This document shows positions 1-9,320 of a stretch of DNA of 64,000 nt, one piece after another. The notes under the pieces are model-generated. The model had not been told where the DNA came from. It did not search any database and was given only the letters and a program-made list of their open reading frames with translations. Origin of the DNA: Marinimicrobium koreense. GTDB lineage: Bacteria > Pseudomonadota > Gammaproteobacteria > Pseudomonadales > Cellvibrionaceae. A program made the position numbers and the translations under genes. Location of the stretch: NCBI RefSeq assembly GCF_003762925.1, contig NZ_RJUK01000001.1, positions 1,364,001 through 1,428,000 on the forward strand, written 5' to 3'. Positions within the stretch are counted from its first letter, which is position 1. The number at the start of each line of letters is the position of its first letter.

Positions 1-330
1 CTGCTGTTGGCCTTTTTGCCAGGCGCGGGAGATCAGTTCAATAATGTTTTTGTACCCTTTGTTGTTCATGGCCAACAGGGTAATCAACGTGGGCTTGCCG
101 TCGGGGTCGGCGTTGGCGACCAGGAAGTCGCTGCCGGCAATGGGTTTGAGGCCGGCGCCCTGGGCGGCTTTGTAGAATTTGATCAGGCCGTAGAAGTTGG
201 TCTGGTCGGTGACGGCCACCGCCGGCATGCCCAGCTCGGCCACGCGTTTGACCAGGGGTTTGATGCGCACCAAACTGTCCGAGAGGGAGTATTCGGTGTG
301 TAATCTGAGATGGACGAATTCTGTGGTCAT
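1..330 (-). CDS. dnaE: DNA polymerase III alpha subunit, N-terminal fragment (runs off the window)
   Basis: The first 110 codons of the replicative polymerase are present; the gene continues beyond base 1. The N-terminus (MTTEFVHLRLHTEYSLSDS, then the VTDQTNFYGLIKFYKAA stretch) is the PHP-domain start of DnaE, with the HLRLHTEYS motif at about residues 6-14. The start is the ATG whose complement is at 328-330, 15 bases after the rnhB stop. Its place after rnhB at the end of the lpx block is the usual gammaproteobacterial order. The catalytic palm lies outside the window. Confidence 0.93.
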   Translation of the reverse strand, partial: MTTEFVHLRLHTEYSLSDSLVRIKPLVKRVAELGMPAVAVTDQTNFYGLIKFYKAAQGAGLKPIAGSDFLVANADPDGKPTLITLLAMNNKGYKNIIELISRAWQKGQQQ

Positions 331-345
331 AAAATCTGCCGGGTA

Positions 346-963
346 TTAAAAGAGTTCAATCTGCTCCAGGCGTTCGCGGATTGGGGCGTAGGAGGTGCGG
401 TGGATGGGTGTGACACCAAGGGTGTCCAGCGCCGCCATGTGGGTTTTGGTCGGGTAGCCCTTGTGCTCCGCGAATCCATAGCCCGGATACTGCTGATCGA
501 ATGCCACCATCTCACGATCCCGCGCCACCTTGGCCAGAATCGACGCCGCACTGATCGCCGGGTGACGACTATCGCCCTTCACTACCGCCTCCGCCGAATA
601 CGCCCACTTCGGCAGACGGTTCCCATCCACCAGCACATGCTCCGGCGGCGACGCCAAGCCCTCTACCGCGCGGGTCATCGCCAACAGACTCGCCTGCAGA
701 ATATTGAGCCGATCAATCTCCGCCACCGACGCCCGGGCGATACACCAGGCCGCGGCCTTCTGTTGAATCTCATCGAACAACCGCTCGCGCCGCTTCTCGG
801 TGAGTTTCTTTGAATCGTTCAAGCCATCAATCGGTTGCTGGGGGTCCAGAATCACCGCCGCGGCCACAACGTCGCCCGCCAAGGGCCCTCGTCCCACCTC
901 ATCCACGCCGGCGAGCCAAGGGCCAGTGTACGCCGATTCAAACGGTTCCAAAACCACGCTCAT
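346..963 (-). CDS. rnhB: Ribonuclease HII
   Basis: This enzyme cleaves the RNA strand of RNA-DNA hybrids and starts removal of misincorporated ribonucleotides from the chromosome. The 205-residue protein carries the family signature [10 protein letters not shown] at residues 21-30, which supplies two catalytic acidic residues. A further acidic residue lies in VLVDGNRLP, and the conserved [15 protein letters not shown]-like helix is intact (seen as [18 protein letters not shown]). The length is normal. It overlaps the end of lpxB by four bases (ATGA), so the two genes are probably translationally coupled, and it leads directly into dnaE. Confidence 0.97.
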   Translation of the reverse strand: MSVVLEPFESAYTGPWLAGVDEVGRGPLAGDVVAAAVILDPQQPIDGLNDSKKLTEKRRERLFDEIQQKAAAWCIARASVAEIDRLNILQASLLAMTRAVEGLASPPEHVLVDGNRLPKWAYSAEAVVKGDSRHPAISAASILAKVARDREMVAFDQQYPGYGFAEHKGYPTKTHMAALDTLGVTPIHRTSYAPIRERLEQIELF

Positions 964-2144
964 CGGGACCGGGCCTCCACCAGCTCTGCAATGGCCGCTG
1001 CGGCTTTTTCACTGGCGTTGCGGGCGAGGTTCCGGTGCATGTCCGTGAACGTCTCCACCAGCGCCTCCGTCTGCTCCGGGTGATCGATATAGTCCAACAC
1101 CGCCGCACTCAGCGCTTCGGGTGTGGCCGCGTCCTGAAGCAGTTCCGGCACCAGGGCAAGGTCGGCCAGCAGGTTGGGCAGCGAGACATACTTCGTTTTG
1201 AGCATGCGGGACAGGATCGCGTAGGACAAGCGGGCCATTTTGTAGGCCACTACCATGGGCGTTTTGAGCAACATGGCTTCCAGCGCCGTGGTGCCGGAGG
1301 AAATCAACGCAACATCGGCGGCCGCCATGGCCTGCTGGGACTGCCCTTGCACCAGGTGGACCGGTAGATCCACAAACTCGGACAACTGATGATAAATCTG
1401 CCGGTAGCGTTCGGGACTGGCGGCGGGAATCACAAACTGCAGGTTGGGCCGGTGCTCCCGGCACAGCCGGGCCGCCTTCAGAAACAGGGGGCCGAGCTGC
1501 TCTACCTCGCCACTGCGGCTGCCCGGCAGCAGTGCGACCAAGGGGCCTTTGTGATCGATTCGCAGGGCCGCCCGGGCGCCCATGGCATCAACCTCCAGCG
1601 GAATTTCATCGGCCAGGTGGTGGCCGACAAAGGCCACGGGGACCTGATGTTGCTCGTAGAAGGCCGCCTCAAAGGGCAACAGGGTGAGCATCAGATCGAC
1701 ACTGCGGGCAATGCCTTTGATCCGCCCCTGGCGCCAGGCCCAGACCGAGGGGCTGACGTAGTGCACCGTGGGCACGCCCGCCGAGCGCAGGTGCCGTTCG
1801 ATATTGAGGGTGAAATCCGGGGAGTCGACTCCAATGAAGACCGCAGGCGGCTGCTCGGTAAAATGGTTTTTCAGAAACTTGCGGATTTTCAGCAGTTCCG
1901 GCAGGCGCTTGAGCGGGTCGATCAAGCCCATGACCGACAGTCGGTCCATCGGGAAAAACGAGTGGAATCCCTGCTCGAGCATACGCGGTCCGCCAATGCC
2001 CGAGAATTCGCAGTCCGGGTAATGCTTTCGCAACGCTTTCATCAGCGCTGCGCCAAGAATGTCCCCGGAGGCTTCGCCTACCACGATACCAATCTGCCGT
2101 CGGCCACGGGATGAGGTCGATGTCTGGTGGCTCTGCACTTCCAT
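960..2144 (-). CDS. lpxB: Lipid-A-disaccharide synthase
   Basis: LpxB joins UDP-2,3-diacylglucosamine to lipid X to make the beta-1,6-linked lipid A disaccharide at the inner face of the cytoplasmic membrane. The 394-residue GT19 protein shows the glycine-rich N-terminal strand ([17 protein letters not shown], about residues 22-38), the FSGIGGPRM motif and FIGVDSPDF. The C-terminal sugar-nucleotide half contains [17 protein letters not shown] and [20 protein letters not shown]. It follows lpxA with a 9-base gap and overlaps rnhB by four bases. About 15 non-conserved residues precede the core, so the exact start is slightly uncertain. Confidence 0.97.
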   Translation of the reverse strand: MEVQSHQTSTSSRGRRQIGIVVGEASGDILGAALMKALRKHYPDCEFSGIGGPRMLEQGFHSFFPMDRLSVMGLIDPLKRLPELLKIRKFLKNHFTEQPPAVFIGVDSPDFTLNIERHLRSAGVPTVHYVSPSVWAWRQGRIKGIARSVDLMLTLLPFEAAFYEQHQVPVAFVGHHLADEIPLEVDAMGARAALRIDHKGPLVALLPGSRSGEVEQLGPLFLKAARLCREHRPNLQFVIPAASPERYRQIYHQLSEFVDLPVHLVQGQSQQAMAAADVALISSGTTALEAMLLKTPMVVAYKMARLSYAILSRMLKTKYVSLPNLLADLALVPELLQDAATPEALSAAVLDYIDHPEQTEALVETFTDMHRNLARNASEKAAAAIAELVEARSR

Positions 2145-2153
2145 AGGGTGATC

Positions 2154-2936
2154 CTAGCGAACAATACCGCGTGAAGAGTTCCGTATAGAATCCACCATCA
2201 CCCCGAGCACCTCACAATCGGTCGCCATCGCTTCCAGTTCGGTCAGCGCCTCACCGAGCGTAAGCCCACGGCGATACAGAATTTTGAACGCTTTTTGGAT
2301 CGTCGCCACTTCCGATTTGTCAAAGCCGCGGCGCTTGAGCCCTTCCGCGTTAATACTTTTGGCTTCGGCCGGATTGCCGTTGGCCATGACGTAAGCCGGC
2401 AGATCTTTGCCTAAAGCGGTGCCCATTCCGGTAAAACTGTGGGCGCCAATGTGGCAGTACTGATGCACCAGGGTGAATCCACTGAGAATCGCCCAATCAC
2501 CAATGTGGACATGACCCGCCAAGGCGGTGTTGTTGACCAGAATACAGTGGTTTCCCACGACACTGTCATGCCCGATATGCACATAGGCCATCAACAGATT
2601 GTGATCACCGATGGTGGTCTCGCTACGATCCTGCACGGTTCCGCGGTGAATGGTCACCCCTTCACGAATAATGTTGTGATCGCCGATGACCAGCCGAGTG
2701 GGTTCACCGTTGTATTTGAGATCCGGCGTTGCTTCACCAATGGTCGAGAACTGATAGATATGGTTGTGTGCGCCGATGCGGGTCGGTCCCTTGATGACGA
2801 CATGAGACTCAATTACCGTCCCCGAGCCGATCTCGACATCAGCACCGATTATCGTCCAGGGACCGACTTCCACGTCGGGCGCCAAGCGGGCATCAGAATG
2901 AATAATCGCAGTGGGGTGAATCAACGCTGTTCTCAC
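2154..2936 (-). CDS. lpxA: UDP-N-acetylglucosamine acyltransferase
   Basis: LpxA catalyses the first step of lipid A synthesis, transferring a 3-hydroxyacyl chain from ACP to UDP-GlcNAc. The 260-residue protein is built of hexapeptide repeats (left-handed beta helix) over about residues 1-190. It includes the HIGHDSVVGNHC stretch expected to hold the catalytic histidine, and it ends in the helical ACP-binding domain (LKRRGFDKSEVATIQKAFK). Length matches the family. It lies between fabZ, which competes for the same acyl-ACP, and lpxB, as in most gammaproteobacteria. The 59-base gap to fabZ contains nothing clear. Confidence 0.97.
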   Translation of the reverse strand: MRTALIHPTAIIHSDARLAPDVEVGPWTIIGADVEIGSGTVIESHVVIKGPTRIGAHNHIYQFSTIGEATPDLKYNGEPTRLVIGDHNIIREGVTIHRGTVQDRSETTIGDHNLLMAYVHIGHDSVVGNHCILVNNTALAGHVHIGDWAILSGFTLVHQYCHIGAHSFTGMGTALGKDLPAYVMANGNPAEAKSINAEGLKRRGFDKSEVATIQKAFKILYRRGLTLGEALTELEAMATDCEVLGVMVDSIRNSSRGIVR

Positions 2937-2995
2937 TCTTGTCCGGGAAGTTCGATGATGGAGGGGAGCTCATACGGAACACCCCGGGGCTTCTA

Positions 2996-3457
2996 TTAAA
3001 CCTTGCGGTCCGCACACAGAATGTTGGCGGAGGCCGCCAGAACGCCATCGACGGTGGCCTTGCACTCAAATTTCCAGATGCCCCGCTTCACGGAAACCAC
3101 CCGGGACTCTAACGTCAGACGATCGCCGGGAATAACCTGGCGCTTGAAACGTACATCATCCACACCCGCAAACAGATAAATGGAGCCGTCTTCCGGCTTT
3201 TTGTTCATCGTTTTAAAGCCAAGGATGCCCGAGGCCTGGGCCAGCGCTTCCAGAATCATCACGCCAGGGAATACCGGGCTTTGCGGGAAGTGACCGTTGA
3301 ACACCTCTTCGTTGACCGAAATGTTTTTGTAAGCGACGATTGACTCGCCTTCCACCAATTCCACGACCCGATCCACCAAAAGAAACGGGTAACGGTGTGG
3401 CAAGTATTCACGTATTTCTCGTACATCCATCATAGTCAACGACCCCTGGGTGTTCAT
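2996..3457 (-). CDS. fabZ: 3-hydroxyacyl-ACP dehydratase FabZ
   Basis: FabZ removes water from 3-hydroxyacyl-ACP during fatty acid elongation, drawing on the same pool as LpxA and LpxD. The 153-residue single hotdog fold has the entry motif [13 protein letters not shown] (about 14-27) and the active-site helix region [22 protein letters not shown]. In that region the histidine and the following acidic residue are the catalytic pair. FabZ rather than FabA is supported by the position between lpxD and lpxA. The chosen ATG gives a nine-residue extension (MNTQGSLTM) before the usual MDVREI start, so translation could begin slightly downstream. Confidence 0.96.
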   Translation of the reverse strand: MNTQGSLTMMDVREIREYLPHRYPFLLVDRVVELVEGESIVAYKNISVNEEVFNGHFPQSPVFPGVMILEALAQASGILGFKTMNKKPEDGSIYLFAGVDDVRFKRQVIPGDRLTLESRVVSVKRGIWKFECKATVDGVLAASANILCADRKV

Positions 3458-3522
3458 GATTGCCCGCCTGAGTTGGCCGGCAGTTTATCTCTGACGCCGC
3501 CATCCGGCAGCGATAGGTTCAT

Positions 3523-4533
3523 CTATTCGTCGAGCTTTTTCAGGCGTGTAGCCAGCTCGTTCAATTGCTTAAATCGCACAGCGTTGCGACGCCACTCTCG
3601 GGTGGGCGCCAGTGGGGTCCCGGAGGAATAGGAACCAGGCTTGTGAAGGGAGTGCGTGACCAGGCTCATGGCCGTAACGTGTACCCCATCGGCAATCGTC
3701 AGATGGCCAACAATGCCCACTCCGCCAGCAATCGTGCAATTCTCCCCTACCGTCGTACTTCCGGCAATACCCGCTTGTCCCGCAATGGCCGTATTTCGTC
3801 CGATCGAGACGTTGTGAGCGATTTGCACCTGATTGTCGATTTTTACGCCATCCGCGATTCGGGTATCGTCCAGCGCGCCCCGATCCACGGTCGTTCCGGC
3901 GCCTATCTCAACATCACTACCAATGACAACACTGCCTAGCTGGTGAATTTTCAACCAGCCGTCGGCGGTGAGGGCAAATCCGAATCCGTCTGCGCCAATG
4001 ACCGCGCCACTGTGGATCACACAGCGCTCCCCCACGCGAATGTCGTGGTAGAGGACGGCGCGGGCGGCAATCCGCGTTCCCGCGCCAATGTGACAGCCAT
4101 CGCCAATGCTGGCTCCAGCCCCGATCTCGACGCCTTCCGCCAGCACCACCTGCCGGCCAATTGTCGCCTGGGGACCGATGCTAACTCCCTCCGCCAGTTG
4201 GCAGCCATCGCCGATCACGGCAGTAGGATGACAGCCAGTGGGTACCGCCGGCCGGTCATCGAAACGTTCTGTCAGCCGGGCATACGCCTCATAGGGGTTG
4301 GCGGTCAGAAGCTTGTTACCCGGGTATTCTGCGGCCAGATCCGGGGTCATGATGACCGCCGAGGCACGCGTGCTCGCCAGATACTTTCGATAAACCGGGT
4401 TGGCAATAAAACTCAACTGCCCTGGCAGAGCCGACTGGAGCGTCCCCAGCCCGCTCAGGGGGCAGTCGCCATCGCCTTCAAAATCGGCATCCAGCCACGC
4501 CGCCAGCTCTGCCAGAGTCAAGGTGGGTGACAC
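3523..4533 (-). CDS. lpxD: UDP-3-O-acylglucosamine N-acyltransferase
   Basis: LpxD adds the second 3-hydroxyacyl chain in lipid A synthesis, onto the free amine of UDP-3-acyl-glucosamine. The 336-residue protein has the family layout. A uridine-binding N-terminal domain (about 1-100) contains NPYEAYARL. A long run of hexapeptide repeats follows (IGPQATIG, IGAGASIGDGCHIG, GADGFGFA) with HNVSIGRNTAIAGQAGIAGS, where the catalytic histidine is expected. A short C-terminal helix ends the protein. It sits between skp (14-base gap) and fabZ (65-base gap) in the conserved order. Confidence 0.97.
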   Translation of the reverse strand: MSPTLTLAELAAWLDADFEGDGDCPLSGLGTLQSALPGQLSFIANPVYRKYLASTRASAVIMTPDLAAEYPGNKLLTANPYEAYARLTERFDDRPAVPTGCHPTAVIGDGCQLAEGVSIGPQATIGRQVVLAEGVEIGAGASIGDGCHIGAGTRIAARAVLYHDIRVGERCVIHSGAVIGADGFGFALTADGWLKIHQLGSVVIGSDVEIGAGTTVDRGALDDTRIADGVKIDNQVQIAHNVSIGRNTAIAGQAGIAGSTTVGENCTIAGGVGIVGHLTIADGVHVTAMSLVTHSLHKPGSYSSGTPLAPTREWRRNAVRFKQLNELATRLKKLDE

Positions 4534-4547
4534 ACTCGGGCCCTCTA

Positions 4548-5063
4548 TCAGTTGGCCTTGTTCAGCATGTCAGTCAGGTCATCGGTGATGTCATACTCTG
4601 CTGAGGCGTGGAACGCGCTCTGGCTGTTCAGCACCAGGCCGATTTTTTCCGCTTCGATCAACTGCGCCAGGGCTGACTGAGTCTGCTCGCCCATTTCCTG
4701 CATGATGACCTGCATCACCTGCTGGCGCTCGCCTTGGAGCCCCTGCACGGTACGCTCATACTGCTCACGCAGCTCGCGCATTTCCTGTTGCTTGGCCTGC
4801 TTCTGCTCATCGGACCAGGTCATGCCGTTTTTCTGGGCATCCTCCTGAAACGCCTGCAACTCAGAGGTCAGACTCTGGTAACGGGTGCGCAGAGCGACGT
4901 AATCCTCGTCCTTTTCCAGGCTTTCCAGACGCGATTGTGCTTTATCGGTGCCAAGCACGGCGGCCTGCAGGTCCAGGACCACGACTTTACCTTGCGCCAG
5001 CGCGACGGAGGAACCCAGGAGCAATACCAGCCCGAGGGCGATTTTCTTTGCATTAGCCAACAT
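4548..5063 (-). CDS. skp: Periplasmic chaperone Skp/OmpH
   Basis: Skp is a periplasmic holdase that carries unfolded outer-membrane proteins from the Sec translocon to the BAM complex. The 171-residue precursor begins with a clear Sec signal peptide (basic start, LGLVLLLGSSVALA, cleavage near residue 23). The mature protein has a short beta strand (KVVVLDLQAAVL) and then a long alpha-helical, coiled-coil tentacle region rich in Glu, Gln and Lys (about 45-130), typical of OmpH. It lies downstream of bamA across a 126-base gap that holds a terminator-like hairpin, so it may be expressed only partly with bamA. Confidence 0.94.
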   Translation of the reverse strand: MLANAKKIALGLVLLLGSSVALAQGKVVVLDLQAAVLGTDKAQSRLESLEKDEDYVALRTRYQSLTSELQAFQEDAQKNGMTWSDEQKQAKQQEMRELREQYERTVQGLQGERQQVMQVIMQEMGEQTQSALAQLIEAEKIGLVLNSQSAFHASAEYDITDDLTDMLNKAN

Positions 5064-5103
5064 GATGTTAATTTCCTCTGTATTATCAATAGGTTAGGAA
5101 ATG

Positions 5104-5125
5104 AAAAGGCCCTGCAATCAGGGCC
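5104..5125 (-). terminator. Hairpin with T tract between bamA and skp
   Basis: On the minus strand the sequence reads GGCCCTG-ATTG-CAGGGCC followed by TTTTCATT: a perfect 7-bp GC stem with a 4-nt loop and a short T run, 41 bases upstream of the skp start. It has the form of a weak intrinsic terminator or attenuator after bamA. It may set a bamA:skp ratio, but that is inference. Confidence 0.6.
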
Positions 5126-5189
5126 ATTGAGTCCCCTGAAGGGGCCATATCCTGCGGGCAAGGCCCGAAAAGGGGCCAATGATACCGCG

Positions 5190-7850
5190 TTAGAAGGATC
5201 CACCCAAAGAAAACTGGAAAAATTCCGCTTTGTCTTCCTCGTTTTCGTTGATTGGGCGGGCCACCGCGAAGGTCAGCGGACCAAACCCGGTAATCCAGGT
5301 CAGACCAAAACCGGCGGAGGCACTAAGCCGATCAATATCCGGTTCGTAACAGTTGCGCTGGCGCTCAGAGCAGGTGGTGCTGAACACGTTGCCCGCCTCC
5401 ACAAAGAAGCTGGACTGCAGCATACGCTGGTCTTTGATGAACGGCAGCGGGAACAGAATCTCCGCGCCGGCTTCAACCTGAATGTTACCGCCAAAGGCAT
5501 CGTAGCGGCTGTTGCGGTTGCTCAACTGGCTTTGCCGCACGCCGTACTGGGTGACCAGTTCGCCGGGATTACACTTGAGCGCGTCCAGGTCATAGTTCTC
5601 ACCAAAGGCTTCCTGATCTTCACACAACAGGTAGCCAGAGGAGGTTTCGCTGTCAGAGATGACGCCATCGCCATTGGCATCGTCCCAGGCAAAGGGCACG
5701 GTATAGGAGCGCTCTGCCGGCGTTGACCGCGGACCGAGGCTGTTGCGCTCAAACCCGCGCACCGAGCCGAAGCCACCGGCGTAAAAGTGTTCAAAGAACG
5801 GCAGCTCGGTATCCCCGTAGCTGTCCACAAACCCGAGATTGGTGCGCAGTTTCAGGGTCAGAGCACGGGTGAGGGGTTTGTAGGTCTCGCCCTGGAACTG
5901 GATCTTGTAGTACTCGAGGTCCCCACCGGGAACCGCCGCCTCAATGGAGAATCGCTGCGAGGTGCCTCGAGTCGCGAGCATCCCGCGGTTCAGGGTCGAC
6001 TTGACGTAATTGAAACCGACCAGCCCATCCTGAAACTCATTGCCATACAGATCAAGATACCCTGGCTCGCCCAATACAGACTCGGTCACCCGGTTATCAC
6101 TGTAACCATCGGGGAAGTCGCGACCCATGGCGATGTCTTCCCGCATCTGCTCGAGTTCAGTTTGAGTGATATAGGGAGCCCCCTCGCCGATCACGGGAGT
6201 ACGGATGATTTCTCGCGGAGACGATGCCGACGGCTTGACTGTCAGGTCGCGCGCCTCAAAGCTGAACCCGATACGCTCGATTTCCGAGATCGGGTAACCA
6301 AAACTCAGTCGCGCACCATAGGTGTCCGTGCTATAACCGGCCACACCAAAGTTGGCGAAGTCACTTTTGGTGTAGTAGAGGTTGATGCCGCGACTGACCC
6401 CGTCTTTGGTGAAATAGGGGTCGTTGTAGCTGAAGTTATAGGCGGTCCGGAAGCGGCTGTTACTCAGGGAGAATCCCACCTGCTTACCGGTGCCAAACCA
6501 GTTGTTCTGCTGAATGTTCGCCGACAGCAGCAAGCCGCTGTACTCCGCGTAACCGATCTGCAACCCCATACTGCCGGAGGGCTGCTCTTCGACGGTGTAC
6601 TCCACATCGACTTGATCGCTGGTGCCGGGAACCTCGTTGGTTTCAACGTTGACCTCTTTGAAGAAGCCGAGGCGATCCAGACGGATCTTCGAGTGCTCGA
6701 TCTGGGAGTTGGAGGCGGCACCGCCTTCCATCTGCCGCATCTCCCGACGCAGCACCTCATCGATCGTCTTGGTATTGCCCTTGAAATTGATACGGCGCAC
6801 GTAGGCCCGCTGACCCGGATCCACAAAGAAGGTCACCTTGACCGTCTTGTCTTCTTCGTTCTTCTCGGGAATCCCCTCCACTTCCGCAAAGGTGTAGCCT
6901 TCATTGCCCAGGCGCTGGGTAATGTACTCGGATGAGTTGGTCATCAGGATCTGGGAAAAATCGTCACCCTCTCGCAGCATGATCATGCGCCGAACCAGGG
7001 GTTCCGGCAATTTCAGGTCACCGGCCAGCTCCACTTCACTGACTTTGTAAATCTCGCCTTCGGAAACATTCAGGGTGATATAGATTTTGGACTTGTCCGG
7101 GCTCAACGCCACCTGGGTGGAATCAATACGAAAACTCAGGTAGCCGCGATCCAGGTAAAAGGACTCCAGGGTTTCAATATCGCCGGTGAGCTTTTCCCGG
7201 GAGTATTTATCGTCCCCGGTAATCCATGAAAGCCAGCCTGAGGATTTGAGTTCAAAGCCTTCCAGCAACTCTTCTTCACTGTAAACGTCGTTGCCGACAA
7301 TATTGATGCCCTTGATCCGCGCCGGCTTGCCCTCATTGACGTTGACGGTCACCTTCACCTGGTTGCGAGGCAGATCCTCCACCTCAATATCCACCGAGGC
7401 ACCGTAGCGACCCTGCCCGATGTACTCTCGCTCCAACGCCTGGCTGATCCCTTCCAGAGTAGCGCGCTGAAAAATCTGGCCTTCAAACAGATCGCTATCG
7501 CGAAGACTGCCCATCAGGTCTTCGGTTTTGATGACCTTGTTTCCCTCAATGGTGATTTCGTTAATGGCTGGACGCTCTTCGAGCTTCACCACCAGAACAT
7601 CGCCGTCCCGGCCCATGGCAACATCGGCAAAGTAGCCCACCTGAAACAGCGAGCGGGTGGCCATCCGGATATCTTCAGAGGTCACCTGATCGCCCACGCG
7701 CAGAGGCAGGGCGCTGAACACGGTACCGGCAGACACCCTCTGCAAGCCTTCCACCCGAATGTCACTGATCTGAAAACTCTGGGCCTGCACCACTGCCGAT
7801 AGCAACAGGGCGGCCACCAGACTCATCACTCGCATCCAAACTCGCATCAT
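5190..7850 (-). CDS. bamA: Outer membrane protein assembly factor BamA
   Basis: BamA is the Omp85 core of the BAM complex, which folds beta-barrels into the outer membrane. The 886-residue precursor has a signal peptide (LVAALLLSAVVQAQ, cleavage near residue 24). Five POTRA repeats follow (about 25-420; the first contains ISDIRVEGLQRVSAGTVF). The C-terminal 16-strand barrel contains the conserved VRGF motif of the L6 loop (seen as GFGSVRGFERNSLGPR) and ends in the terminal aromatic FQFSLGGSF. It is longer than E. coli BamA (810), the extra residues lying mainly in barrel loops such as the acidic DANGDGVISDSETSSG stretch. It lies directly downstream of rseP, as expected. Confidence 0.97.
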   Translation of the reverse strand: MMRVWMRVMSLVAALLLSAVVQAQSFQISDIRVEGLQRVSAGTVFSALPLRVGDQVTSEDIRMATRSLFQVGYFADVAMGRDGDVLVVKLEERPAINEITIEGNKVIKTEDLMGSLRDSDLFEGQIFQRATLEGISQALEREYIGQGRYGASVDIEVEDLPRNQVKVTVNVNEGKPARIKGINIVGNDVYSEEELLEGFELKSSGWLSWITGDDKYSREKLTGDIETLESFYLDRGYLSFRIDSTQVALSPDKSKIYITLNVSEGEIYKVSEVELAGDLKLPEPLVRRMIMLREGDDFSQILMTNSSEYITQRLGNEGYTFAEVEGIPEKNEEDKTVKVTFFVDPGQRAYVRRINFKGNTKTIDEVLRREMRQMEGGAASNSQIEHSKIRLDRLGFFKEVNVETNEVPGTSDQVDVEYTVEEQPSGSMGLQIGYAEYSGLLLSANIQQNNWFGTGKQVGFSLSNSRFRTAYNFSYNDPYFTKDGVSRGINLYYTKSDFANFGVAGYSTDTYGARLSFGYPISEIERIGFSFEARDLTVKPSASSPREIIRTPVIGEGAPYITQTELEQMREDIAMGRDFPDGYSDNRVTESVLGEPGYLDLYGNEFQDGLVGFNYVKSTLNRGMLATRGTSQRFSIEAAVPGGDLEYYKIQFQGETYKPLTRALTLKLRTNLGFVDSYGDTELPFFEHFYAGGFGSVRGFERNSLGPRSTPAERSYTVPFAWDDANGDGVISDSETSSGYLLCEDQEAFGENYDLDALKCNPGELVTQYGVRQSQLSNRNSRYDAFGGNIQVEAGAEILFPLPFIKDQRMLQSSFFVEAGNVFSTTCSERQRNCYEPDIDRLSASAGFGLTWITGFGPLTFAVARPINENEEDKAEFFQFSLGGSF

Positions 7851-7957
7851 AGAAAATTCTTTTTCCGGTTGAGATCAATTGCATTCGGCAGCATTGGCAC
7901 CGCCACGTATCTTGTATGCCCCGAATTGCAGTTGGGGCTCTGCCTAAAGACGCATCG

Positions 7958-9310
7958 TCAGAGGCGCATAATATCGTTGTAGAACGCCAGCACCATGAGC
8001 CCGACCACCATCACCAGGCCAATCTGATATCCGACCTGCTGAACACGATCAGAAACCGGGCTGCCTTTCACCACCTCAATGGCGTAGTACAGCAAATGGC
8101 CACCATCGAGCACCGGAATCGGCAACAGGTTGAACACCCCGAGGAAGATACTGAGCAGCGCCACAAAGCCCACAAAGCTTTTCCAGCCACTCTCGGCGGA
8201 ATCGCCGGCCACCTTAGCAATGGTGATGGGGCCACTCAAGTTTTTCGTCGAAATTTCGCCCACCACCAGTTTCTTCACGGAGAGCAGTACAAAGCCGGCA
8301 GTCTCCCAGGTGCGGTCCACGCCCGCCACGAAGGATTCCACGAGCCCGTAATGATAGGTCCTGATTCGCTCTTCCGGCCACGGCTGTGGCTGAATGCCCA
8401 CGCCGACGCGGCCAAAGCGTTCTCCATCTTCCTCGATCGTCTCGGGCGTCACCGATAGACTCGTCTGACCGCCATCGCGTTCCACGGTCATCTGGATTTC
8501 TTGTCCGGGTCGGGCCCGAACGTAATCCACCCACTCGGACCAGCCCGACACCGATTCGCCGTCGACACTGATAATACGGTCACCGGACATCAATCCCGCT
8601 CGCTCTGCCGGGCTGTCCGGCACAATCTGTCCGAGGATCGCCAGCGGCTCGGGCCGATCCAGAGTCAGCCCCAGCCCGGCCACCGGATCCGGCTCTTCAG
8701 CGCCCCGCAGCCAGTCATCAAGCGGCGCCTGGGACATATACTGCAGATCCGAGCCGGGATACTTCACCAGGAATTGAATCGTGCCGGTCTCGCCCAGGCG
8801 ACGCAGCAATTGCTGATGCAGTGCCTGCCAGGTTGGGGTGGGCTCGCCATCCACGGCCAAAATCTCCTGACCGGCCTCCAGACCCGCCTGAGCGGCAACC
8901 GACCCCGGCTCAACATCGCCGACAATCGGAATCGGCTCCCGGGTGCCGGGGATCATCAACAACCAGAACAGCAGAATTGCCAGAATGAAGTTGGCCACCG
9001 GCCCGGCCGCGACAATGGCGATGCGCTGCCAGACGTTTTTCCGATTGAACGAGCGGTGCAGCTCCTCTTCTGGCACTTCACCTTCGCGCTCATCCAGCAT
9101 TTTAACGTAGCCACCCAACGGTATGGCAGCCAACGCATACTCCGTGCCCTGGCGGTCTGTCCGGCGCCAGAGCACTCGGCCAAAACCGATGGAGAACCGC
9201 AGGACCTTGACGCCACAGCGGCGAGCGACATAGAAATGCCCAAACTCATGCACAGCCACCAGAATGACCAGGGCGACCAGAAACCAGATTATTGTCTGAA
9301 TAAGAGCCAC
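7958..9310 (-). CDS. rseP: Site-2 zinc metalloprotease RseP
   Basis: RseP makes the second, intramembrane cut of anti-sigma factor RseA in the sigma-E envelope stress pathway and also clears signal peptides. The 450-residue protein has the zinc motif HEFGH in the first membrane segment (about residues 21-25). Two tandem PDZ domains lie in the periplasmic region (PGSVAAQAGLEAGQEI and PDSPAERAGLMSGDRI). The C-terminal NLLPIPVLDGGHLL motif supplies the third metal ligand, and membrane helices close the protein. Its substrate rseA and regulator rseB lie at about 35-37 kb. The 107-base gap to bamA shows nothing definite. Confidence 0.97.
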   Translation of the reverse strand: MALIQTIIWFLVALVILVAVHEFGHFYVARRCGVKVLRFSIGFGRVLWRRTDRQGTEYALAAIPLGGYVKMLDEREGEVPEEELHRSFNRKNVWQRIAIVAAGPVANFILAILLFWLLMIPGTREPIPIVGDVEPGSVAAQAGLEAGQEILAVDGEPTPTWQALHQQLLRRLGETGTIQFLVKYPGSDLQYMSQAPLDDWLRGAEEPDPVAGLGLTLDRPEPLAILGQIVPDSPAERAGLMSGDRIISVDGESVSGWSEWVDYVRARPGQEIQMTVERDGGQTSLSVTPETIEEDGERFGRVGVGIQPQPWPEERIRTYHYGLVESFVAGVDRTWETAGFVLLSVKKLVVGEISTKNLSGPITIAKVAGDSAESGWKSFVGFVALLSIFLGVFNLLPIPVLDGGHLLYYAIEVVKGSPVSDRVQQVGYQIGLVMVVGLMVLAFYNDIMRL

Positions 9311-9320
9311 GGATTACCTC

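Noticed and set aside
1389-2114. Long plus-strand frames opposite lpxB, bamA, dxr and other genes
   Set aside because: High-GC coding sequence gives long antisense frames; each is a shadow of a well-identified gene.
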